DNA of 64,000 bases from Didemnitutus sp041906465 (lineage in GTDB: Bacteria; Verrucomicrobiota; Verrucomicrobiia; Opitutales; Opitutaceae): the NCBI GenBank assembly GCA_041906465.1, contig JAYRJE010000001.1, positions 310,001 to 374,000 on the forward strand, read 5' to 3'. Positions within the stretch are counted from its first letter, which is position 1, and the number at the start of each line of letters is the position of its first letter. Both the position numbers and the translations under genes were made by a program. A model generated the notes under the pieces. The model was not told the origin of the DNA. It did not search any database and saw only the letters and a program-made list of their open reading frames with translations. This document shows, one piece after another, positions 57,873-64,000 of this stretch.

Positions 57873-59957
57873 ATGCTTCGCCGCCTGGCCCTCTGCCTCG
57901 TCTTCGCCGCTCTCGCGGGCGCCGCCGCGCGCGCGCAAAAGCCCGGTGACGTCCCGAACGTCACGGGCAAGGAGACCATCTACGACGACCGCACGCGCGA
58001 ACTCACGGTGCGCGGCGACGCGCGCCTCGTCTGGGGCGAGGTCATCCTCACCGCCGACGAAATGCGTTACCGGCGCGAGACCAATACCGTCACCGCCTCG
58101 GGCCACTTCATTCTCACCAACGGCACGCGCCGCCTCGTCGCCGAGGAAGGCACCTACGATCTCGCGACGAACACCCTGCACGTCCGCAATCTTCGCGTCG
58201 GCGAGTTTCCCGTGTATCTCACCGGCGAGTCCGTCGATGGCACGTTCGAAAAACTCGTGTTCACGAATGCCACCATCTTCTTCCGCGAAAATGCCGCCTA
58301 TGCTCCGTCGATCCGCGCGCACAAGGTCATCTACGAACGAGGCAAGATCGTCTCGGGCGAAGGCCTGCAACTCGGTCTCCTCGGCAGCCACTTTCTCACC
58401 TTGCCGACCTTTCAGCACAAGGTTGGCACCGAACTGTTCTCCTACTTCGTCGGCAAGATCGGCTATCGTCGCAGCCTTGGACCATTCCTCGAAGCCGACG
58501 GCCGCATTCCCGTCGCGCTCGGTGTCAAGGCCGGCGCCGACATCGGTCTCTACGGCTCACGCGGCGTGATGGTTGGCCCCGCGGCGAGCTATCGGGTCGG
58601 CGGTGAAAACGACTATGTCACCGGCGGCCTCACCAGCGGCTACATCAACGATCACGGCGATCGCAAAACCGACATCCTCGGCCGCCCTGTCCCGCAAAAC
58701 CGCAGCTTCATCGAGTGGTGGCACCGCCAGCGCATCGGCGAGCACTTCACCCTCGACGGCCAGTTCAACTACTGGAGCGACTCCGAGGTGCTGCGCGATT
58801 TTCGCCCGAAGCGCTTCTTCCCGGTTCAACAACCCGACTCCTACCTCGAAGGCACATACTCCGGCGAAAACTATGTGCTCAGCGCGCTCACTCGCGTGCA
58901 CCCGAACCGCTACCACCGCGTGCAGGAACGCCTGCCCGAGATTCGCTTCGATCTTCTCCCCAGCGAGGCTCCGGCGGGTTTCTACGAACGCGCCAGCGCC
59001 TCGCTCGCCGTCCTCGAGGAAGACGCCTTTCTGAACCTGCCGGAACAGCGCTCCACCCGCTACGACGCCTATTACGGCATCGAACGCCCCATCGCCCTCG
59101 CACCATGGATGACGTTCACCCCGGTCGCCGGCGGACGCATCACGCACTACGCGAACGCCACGAACGGCAAAGACACCTACACGCGCACCATCGGCGAAGT
59201 CGGCTTCGATGCCCGCCTGCGCGCCGCCGGCGTCTTCGACTACAAGAATCCTCTCTGGGAAATCGACGGCCTGCGTCACCTCGTCGAGCCGCGACTCTCC
59301 TATCGCTACGCCCCGCAAGCCGACTCCGGCGCGCGCTACATTCCGGCCATCGACCGCCGCGCGTTCTCCACCTATCTCCAACCGCTCTCGATCGGCGACC
59401 AGCGCAACATCGACGACCTTGACGCGCTGAACACGGTCCGCCTGTCCCTGAACAACACGCTGCAAACCCGCGGCGCCAACGGCGGCTCGCGCGATCTCGC
59501 CGCGCTGAACTTTGCCGCCGATTACCGCTTCGAACGCAAAACCGGCCAGCGACCGCTCACCGATCTCCACAGTGAACTGTCGCTGACCCCGGCCGACTGG
59601 ATTCGCTTCTCGGTCTACGAGCGCTTCACGCCGCAAACCTCCGAGCAACAGGAGCTCAACTACGCGCTGGAGATCTCCGACCAGGAATGGTGGGCCATGA
59701 AGCTGAGTTCACACTTTCTCCGCGACGACTACCAGGAATACGCGCTGGATTACCGCCACCGCCTCAACGAGGTCTTCGACGTCGTCGGTCGCTGGCGCTA
59801 CGACGTCCGCAACAGTCGCTTCAACGAACAGACTTACGGCATCTCCCAACGCCTCGGCCAGACCTGGTCGATCAAATACGAGGTTTCCTTCTCCGAAGGC
59901 CCGCGACGCGAGAGCAACTTCGGCTTCAATCTCGAAGTCGAGCTGTTGAGTTTCTGA
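57873..59957 (+). CDS. LPS-assembly protein LptD-like
   Basis: 694-residue outer-membrane protein. Signal peptide (residues 1-22, ending AAARAQ), an OstA/LptA-like periplasmic beta-jellyroll (about 30-150; RELTVRGDARLVWGEVILTA, ADEMRYRRETNTVTASGHFI), then a large beta-barrel ending in Phe (VELLSF). Together these match LptD organism. The mature part has no cysteine, so the disulfides of E. coli LptD are absent. It lacks recognisable lptE or lptA neighbours. ATG 57873 is taken; a TTG 57864 three codons upstream is also possible. The RsmB-like gene follows after 19 bp and may be cotranscribed. Confidence 0.8.
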   Translation: MLRRLALCLVFAALAGAAARAQKPGDVPNVTGKETIYDDRTRELTVRGDARLVWGEVILTADEMRYRRETNTVTASGHFILTNGTRRLVAEEGTYDLATNTLHVRNLRVGEFPVYLTGESVDGTFEKLVFTNATIFFRENAAYAPSIRAHKVIYERGKIVSGEGLQLGLLGSHFLTLPTFQHKVGTELFSYFVGKIGYRRSLGPFLEADGRIPVALGVKAGADIGLYGSRGVMVGPAASYRVGGENDYVTGGLTSGYINDHGDRKTDILGRPVPQNRSFIEWWHRQRIGEHFTLDGQFNYWSDSEVLRDFRPKRFFPVQQPDSYLEGTYSGENYVLSALTRVHPNRYHRVQERLPEIRFDLLPSEAPAGFYERASASLAVLEEDAFLNLPEQRSTRYDAYYGIERPIALAPWMTFTPVAGGRITHYANATNGKDTYTRTIGEVGFDARLRAAGVFDYKNPLWEIDGLRHLVEPRLSYRYAPQADSGARYIPAIDRRAFSTYLQPLSIGDQRNIDDLDALNTVRLSLNNTLQTRGANGGSRDLAALNFAADYRFERKTGQRPLTDLHSELSLTPADWIRFSVYERFTPQTSEQQELNYALEISDQEWWAMKLSSHFLRDDYQEYALDYRHRLNEVFDVVGRWRYDVRNSRFNEQTYGISQRLGQTWSIKYEVSFSEGPRRESNFGFNLEVELLSF

Positions 59958-59976
59958 GCCGGTTCCGCGCGCCCGC

Positions 59977-61203
59977 ATGAATCCGCGCATCGCCGCGAAC
60001 CAGCAGCGCACCTTCCTCGCGCAACTCGGCGTGGTGCTCCCGCACGTCCGCGCCGATAGTGCCCTGCCTCGCCGCATCAAGGAGCTCCTCGGCCGCAACC
60101 GCGCACTCGGCTCACGCGACCGTCGCCTCTATCGCGAGCTGATCTACACGGTGATTCGCTACCTGCCGTGGTTCGAACCGCTCCTCGCCCGCGACGAGAA
60201 CGTCGCCGCCCAACTCGCCGCCTGGCTCGCCCCGGAGATGAAGGACACGTCGGCCTACCGCGCGGCGCTCCTCGAAGGCTGGCCGGCCACTCCCGCGACG
60301 CTGGCCGAGAAAGCGGCCGCGCTGCATGCGCGCTTCAACGGAGAATTCGATCCTGCGACACTGCTACCCGCGTGGTTCCGCGACCACTGCCCCGACGCCT
60401 TCACACCGCTCCAACTCAACGCACTCCTCGCCCGCGCACCGATCTGGGTGCGCCTGCAGGCCAACGACCGCGAAATGGTGCTCGACGAGCTCCGCCGCCA
60501 AGGCTGGCAGCCGCGCCCGACGCCCGTGTCGCCCGACGCCTTCGCCCTGCCGCCGAACGCCGAAGTCGCGAACACTGACGCCTACCGCCGCGGCTTCGTC
60601 GAGATTCAAGACCTCGGCTCGCAGCTCGTCCTCGCGCACGCTCCGGTTGCGACCGGCGAGCGATGGCTCGACGCCTGCGCGGGCGCCGGCGGCAAAACGC
60701 TCCAGCTCGCCCACGCGCTCGGCGCGAGCGGCCACGTCGACGCCACCGACATCCGTCCCGCCATGCTCGAGGAACTCCGCGAACGCGCGACCCGCGCCCG
60801 CCTGACGAACGTTCGCACCGTCCGCGCCGCCGACGGCCGCTACGACGGCGTGCTGGTCGATGCGCCCTGCAGCGGTTCGGGCACCTGGCGGCGCCTCCCG
60901 CACATGAAGTGGCACACGCGGCCCGAAACGATCCCGCAGTTCGCCACCCAACAACTCGCGATCCTCTCCGCCCACGCCGCGCACGTCCGGCCCGGCGGGC
61001 TGCTGGTTTACGCAACGTGCTCCCTGAGCCACGTGGAAAACCACGACGTCGCCGCCGCGTTTCTCGGCGCCCATGCCGGGTTTTCGCCTGAAAAACCCGC
61101 ACGCGATCTCGGCGGCCGATTCGACGGCGCCGGCACGACTTTGCTGCCGGCCACGCACGACAGCGACGGTTTCTACGTCGCCCTGCTGCGCCGCCGCGCC
61201 TGA
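59977..61203 (+). CDS. RsmB/NOP family rRNA cytosine-C5 methyltransferase
   Basis: 408-residue SAM-dependent RNA m5C methyltransferase of the RsmB/NOP2 family. An N-terminal NusB-like helical region (residues 15-120; RIKELLGRNRALGSRDRRLY) precedes the Rossmann domain: LDACAGAGGKTLQLA (motif I), LVDAPCSGSGTWRRLP (motif IV, Cys), VYATCSLSHVENHD (motif VI, catalytic Cys). The C-terminus is short. Target is most likely 16S rRNA C967 as for RsmB, but the close paralogues make that uncertain. It starts 19 bp after the LptD gene. Confidence 0.9.
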   Translation: MNPRIAANQQRTFLAQLGVVLPHVRADSALPRRIKELLGRNRALGSRDRRLYRELIYTVIRYLPWFEPLLARDENVAAQLAAWLAPEMKDTSAYRAALLEGWPATPATLAEKAAALHARFNGEFDPATLLPAWFRDHCPDAFTPLQLNALLARAPIWVRLQANDREMVLDELRRQGWQPRPTPVSPDAFALPPNAEVANTDAYRRGFVEIQDLGSQLVLAHAPVATGERWLDACAGAGGKTLQLAHALGASGHVDATDIRPAMLEELRERATRARLTNVRTVRAADGRYDGVLVDAPCSGSGTWRRLPHMKWHTRPETIPQFATQQLAILSAHAAHVRPGGLLVYATCSLSHVENHDVAAAFLGAHAGFSPEKPARDLGGRFDGAGTTLLPATHDSDGFYVALLRRRA

Positions 61204-61250
61204 GCGATTTCCCCCTTGCGCGCTCCTCGCGCCGTCCCTCGACTCCACCC

Positions 61251-62279
61251 GTGGTCGCCGAAGCCGATTATCGCATCAAACTCCCCGTTTTCGAGGGTCC
61301 GCTCGATCTCCTGCTCTTCCTCATTCGCAAGAACGAGCTGGATATCTACGACATCCCGATCGAGTCGGTGACCAGGCAATACCTCGAGATCCTCTACGCG
61401 ATGAAGGAACTCGAACTCGAGGTCGCGGGCGATTTTTTCGTCATGGCCGCCACGCTGATGGAGATCAAGAGCCGCATGCTCCTCCCGAAGCATCAGCAGG
61501 CCATCGACCCGAACGCCGATGAGGAGGAACTCGATCCGCGCTGGGAACTCGTCCACCAGCTCCTCCAATACAAGAAATTCAAGGAGGCCTCGGGCAAGCT
61601 CGGCGAGATGGCGCGCTACACGCAGGACATGCTCCCCCGCCCCGCCAGCGCTTTTGCCCCGCTCGCGGAGCGCCCGCTGAAGAGCGTCGACCGCATCGAA
61701 CTCTGGAACAGCTTCAACGTCGTCCTCCGCCGCCTCGCCGAGAAACTCGTCGTTGGCGAGATCCACGCCGAACAGGTCACGGTCGCCGATCAGATGGAAT
61801 ACATTCTCGAGCGCGTGAAAGCGCAGCGGGAGTTCACCTTTTCGAGTCTCTTCACGACGAAGATCCCGCTGCGCACGCTCGTCGCGACGTTCCTCGCGAT
61901 GCTTGAGCTCACGCGCCTCAAGAAACTCACGCTCCGTCAGGACGAAGCCTTTGCCGATATTTATTGCACGGCCGTCGATGAAACCGCCGCCGCCGCGATC
62001 GCTGTCACCGAGACGCCCCCCACCGAAGCGCCCGCGGGCGGTGCGAGCACAGTCAACGTCGGTCCGACCGAATCCGCGACACCAGATACGCCCACTCCAC
62101 CGCCGCCGTCTCCCGTGGCAGACGCGAGTGCAACACCGTCCCCGGTGACTGATGCAATGCCGGCAGAGCCCGCGCCAGCGCCCGCTCCTGTCATCGACCA
62201 AAACGCACTTGAAACACCGGAGCAGCCGCGCACCGTCACGCCCCAACATGAAGAAAGCGCCCCGCCGCCGTCCCTCTAA
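61251..62279 (+). CDS. scpA: segregation and condensation protein A, with Pro/Ala-rich tail
   Basis: 342-residue kleisin ScpA of the SMC-ScpAB complex, which loads and compacts chromosomes. N-terminal kleisin region: KLPVFEGPLDLLLFLIRKNE, DIYDIPIESVTRQYLEI; C-terminal winged helix: KIPLRTLVATFLAMLELTRLKKLTLRQ. After residue 240 comes an unusual disordered tail of about 100 residues rich in Pro, Ala and Thr (TPTPPPPSPVADA). Start GTG 61251. The expected scpB gene is not found next; instead a small basic protein gene overlaps its 3' end by 32 bp. Confidence 0.93.
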   Translation: MVAEADYRIKLPVFEGPLDLLLFLIRKNELDIYDIPIESVTRQYLEILYAMKELELEVAGDFFVMAATLMEIKSRMLLPKHQQAIDPNADEEELDPRWELVHQLLQYKKFKEASGKLGEMARYTQDMLPRPASAFAPLAERPLKSVDRIELWNSFNVVLRRLAEKLVVGEIHAEQVTVADQMEYILERVKAQREFTFSSLFTTKIPLRTLVATFLAMLELTRLKKLTLRQDEAFADIYCTAVDETAAAAIAVTETPPTEAPAGGASTVNVGPTESATPDTPTPPPPSPVADASATPSPVTDAMPAEPAPAPAPVIDQNALETPEQPRTVTPQHEESAPPPSL

Positions 62280-62523
62280 GTCCGCGAAAAAGCCGAAAGG
62301 CAACGCGCACCTGCTCGGCCTCGGTCTCGACAACGAGGACGGCCACAAGCGCATCACGCAAGCGGAGCAGTTCACGATTCTCGGTGGCTCCGAAGAAACA
62401 CACGGCCGCATGACGGAGACCGTAATCAAGACCTTCGAAACGCTCAAAGAACGCGGCAAGCACCTGCAAACCGTCGAGCCCCAGGAACTGGCGGAGATCA
62501 TCCACAAATCCACGCCGCGCTGA
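62248..62523 (+). CDS. hypothetical small basic protein
   Basis: 91-residue protein whose start ATG 62248 lies inside the last codons of scpA (overlap 32 bp, different frame). The first 20 residues are Lys/Arg/Pro-rich (MKKAPRRRPSKSAKKPKG), the rest helical (HGRMTETVIKTFETLKERG). No family recognised. Position in the place of scpB suggests a link with scpA expression, but the sequence does not resemble ScpB. It ends 48 bp before trxA. Likely cotranscribed with scpA and trxA. Confidence 0.65.
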   Translation: MKKAPRRRPSKSAKKPKGNAHLLGLGLDNEDGHKRITQAEQFTILGGSEETHGRMTETVIKTFETLKERGKHLQTVEPQELAEIIHKSTPR

Positions 62524-62571
62524 GCCGCGCAGTTGTCTTTCCCCGAAAACGAACTTCAATCTCCCTTCAAC

Positions 62572-62895
62572 ATGGCCGCGAACATCCTCAATCTCGACTC
62601 CAACTCCTTCAAATCCGCCGTCTCCGGCAGCACGCCCGTCCTCGTCGACTTCTGGGCCCCTTGGTGCGGCCCCTGCAAGGCGATCGCGCCGATCCTCGAG
62701 GACCTGTCCACCGAGCTGGCCGGCAAGCTGCAGATCGCGAAGGTCAACGTCGACGACAATGGCGACCTCGCCGCGCAATTCGGCGTCCGCGCGATCCCCA
62801 CGCTTCTCCTCTTCAAGAACGGGACCGTGGCCGAGCAGTTCGTCGGCATGATGGACAAAGGCACGCTCAAGACGAAGCTCGCCGGCAAGATCTGA
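62572..62895 (+). CDS. trxA: thioredoxin
   Basis: 107-residue thioredoxin, the disulfide reductase of the cytoplasm. Active site WCGPC in VDFWAPWCGPCKAIAPI; cis-Pro in VRAIPTLLLFKNG. ATG 62572 gives the standard length; the frame extends to 62533 in front. Upstream genes scpA and the small ORF are on the same strand. A strong intrinsic terminator follows at 62920. Confidence 0.96.
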   Translation: MAANILNLDSNSFKSAVSGSTPVLVDFWAPWCGPCKAIAPILEDLSTELAGKLQIAKVNVDDNGDLAAQFGVRAIPTLLLFKNGTVAEQFVGMMDKGTLKTKLAGKI

Positions 62896-62919
62896 GCTGC
62901 CACACATCCCTCTCTCTTC

Positions 62920-62946
62920 AGCCGGAGCTCCCCGCTCCGGCTTTTT
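62920..62946 (+). terminator. rho-independent terminator after trxA
   Basis: AGCCGGAG-N7-CTCCGGCT is a perfect 8-bp stem followed by TTTTT (62942-62946). Canonical terminator, 25 bp after the trxA stop. Confidence 0.9.
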
Positions 62947-63016
62947 CGTGTCCGCGCATCAATGCGTTCGCGCGTTCGTGACCACTCGAGGGGCGATAAA
63001 CGCTTCTCCGCTCGCC

Positions 63017-64000
63017 TCAGAACTTCTTGAGCGCAAAGACCAGTGCGCCGTTCGCCGTGGATTCTCCCGACCGCACTTCCACGCGCACCTTGGTCCCCTT
63101 CGGCAAACCCGTCGAAAACCGCGCATCGAGTGCGGCGTTGAACATTTGCACCGCCGCCGCCGGCGATTGCGCCACTCGCGCGTCGAAACGCGCTTCCGGA
63201 ATGCCGGTCGCGGCCATGGCTGCCTCCGGCAGGTGCAGCTCTGCCGTGACGTTGCCCTCGATCCGGGCCCGCCGCACCGCACCGTCCAGTTCGCGCCATT
63301 CGCGCTCCAGCGGGGAAACCAGCAGTGAAAACACCTGCGCGCCGGCCGCCAATACGCCCACGGCCACGAGTCCCGAGAGCGCCGCGAAATGCCACATTGA
63401 TTTCTTTGCCGGCTGTTCGCCGACTCCGCGCACGGCGCTGATCAAACCAGCGATCACGATGCCACCGAGCGGCCAGAGCGAGCGATAGCCCCCTTTCCAA
63501 TTCGGAGCCAAAACCGCCACCGCACTGAACAGCGCCATCGTCGCCCCGAGTGCAAGCCACCAGGACGCGGCCGCCCGCGGCTCCGCGCGCGCATCGCGTC
63601 GCGCCACCACCACGAGCCCGACGATGACGATTGCGCCGACGGCCGCCGCGACCACACGCGTCGGGCCGTGTTCGCCCACGAGAAAAGCCGCCCACCCCGC
63701 CGGCAGCGCGAAGGCGAAAAGGGTCTCGAGCCGTCCGACGATCTGCGTGCGATCCACCACGCCGGCGCCTTCCATCAGCACGCGCTCCAGCCATCCGGAC
63801 GCAATGAGTCCGACCACCATCACCGCCACATGCGTCGCAAACCACTTCTTGAGGTCTTGCGAGAACCGCAGCGGCCGGGCCAGCGTCAGCGCCGCAAGGG
63901 GGACCAATCCCATGGTCGCGTTCGGGAAATAACACATCGCCGCACCGAAATAGAGCAGCACGCCGCCGAGCAGACCGACAAACCGCCGCGTGCCTCCGAC
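63017..64000 (-). CDS. multi-spanning membrane protein, 3' part (5' end outside the window)
   Basis: The frame is open from the stop at 63017 to the right edge at 64000 and continues beyond, so at least 327 residues of the C-terminal part are seen. About seven hydrophobic segments occur in the visible part (LVPLAALTLARP, VMVVGLIASGW, AAVGAIVIVGLVVVA, WLALGATMALFSAVAV, LWPLGGIVIAGLI, AALSGLVAVGVLAAGA), followed by a soluble C-terminal domain of about 110 residues (ELHLPEAAMAATGIPEARFD). This resembles polytopic glycosyltransferase or O-antigen-related proteins, but no motif confirms it. Transcribed toward trxA. Confidence 0.65.
   Translation of the reverse strand, partial: VGGTRRFVGLLGGVLLYFGAAMCYFPNATMGLVPLAALTLARPLRFSQDLKKWFATHVAVMVVGLIASGWLERVLMEGAGVVDRTQIVGRLETLFAFALPAGWAAFLVGEHGPTRVVAAAVGAIVIVGLVVVARRDARAEPRAAASWWLALGATMALFSAVAVLAPNWKGGYRSLWPLGGIVIAGLISAVRGVGEQPAKKSMWHFAALSGLVAVGVLAAGAQVFSLLVSPLEREWRELDGAVRRARIEGNVTAELHLPEAAMAATGIPEARFDARVAQSPAAAVQMFNAALDARFSTGLPKGTKVRVEVRSGESTANGALVFALKKF

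Noticed and set aside
62248..62523. The small ORF after scpA as scpB
   Set aside because: At 91 residues it is about half the size of ScpB and lacks its paired winged-helix pattern.
46..64000. tRNA, rRNA or CRISPR arrays
   Set aside because: No GGTTCGAATCC-like T-arm with flanking stems and no regularly spaced repeats with unique spacers were noticed in intergenic regions. A tRNAscan or CRISPR search would settle it.

Overview
Chromosomal window of about 66-68% GC (estimated by eye) from a Gram-negative bacterium, most likely a verrucomicrobium of the family Opitutaceae (Opitutus/Lacunisphaera-like). The reasons are a PEP-CTERM protein beside an exosortase, a very large Ig/RCC1-repeat secreted protein with a verrucomicrobial-type C-terminus, an LptD-type outer-membrane protein, and dense coding on both strands. 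The placement is an inference from gene content; no rRNA is present. I see no tRNA, rRNA, CRISPR array, phage or transposase gene.

Layout. 1-2.8 kb: tail of an alpha/beta hydrolase, a TraB/GumN protein, and the DNA alkylation-repair pair Ogt-type methyltransferase and AlkA-type glycosylase. 2.9-6.7 kb: threonine catabolism (tdh and kbl), split by an opposed two-gene module (SatD-like regulator plus membrane protein). The satD-kbl intergenic region carries three 17-bp palindromes at exact 29-bp steps. 6.7-13.7 kb: M13 metallopeptidase, hydrolase, hisS, an HU/IHF protein, ubiE and an A-type Fe-S carrier. 13.8-18.9 kb: regulation, with a Ser/Thr kinase directly upstream of rpoN, a lipoprotein, two coupled single-domain response regulators, and a divergent ankyrin-repeat protein. 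19-21 kb: eno and a secreted coiled-coil protein. 21-25.8 kb: exosortase locus (exosortase with EpsI-like tail, TPR membrane protein, choice-of-anchor-A PEP-CTERM substrate). 25.8-30.2 kb: esterase, RlmI-type methyltransferase preceded by two unlisted small ORFs, and release factor 3. 30.4-31.8 kb: an orphan flagellin with a sigma-28-type promoter and a lectin-like domain inserted in its variable region. 31.8-40.6 kb: metabolic and regulatory singletons (hydrolase, YdeI-like, YecH-like, ROK kinase, TPR histidine kinase, HD phosphohydrolase, amidohydrolase, His-rich metal transporter). 40.8-44.4 kb: oxygen-dependent haem genes hemF-hemE-hemY. 44.7-52.5 kb: one 2585-residue secreted repeat protein. 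52.5-55.6 kb: exported rubrerythrin, DUF2231 membrane protein and a two-component system. 55.5-64 kb: glgB, LptD, an RsmB-like methyltransferase, scpA, a small ORF, trxA and the 3' part of a multi-spanning membrane protein.

How it fits together. Aerobic haem synthesis (hemF, hemY) suggests oxygen use. The exosortase locus, LptD, flagellin and giant Ig/RCC1 protein point to an elaborate cell surface. Short dispersed REP/REPIN-like palindromes fill many intergenic spaces; one family shows a compensatory base-pair change between copies.

The strongest candidates for something undescribed are: (a) the SatD-like module, a protein whose N-terminal half resembles a class III nucleotidyl cyclase, with an HTH tail, a membrane partner and a phased triple operator; and (b) the lectin-insert flagellin under a FliA-type promoter.
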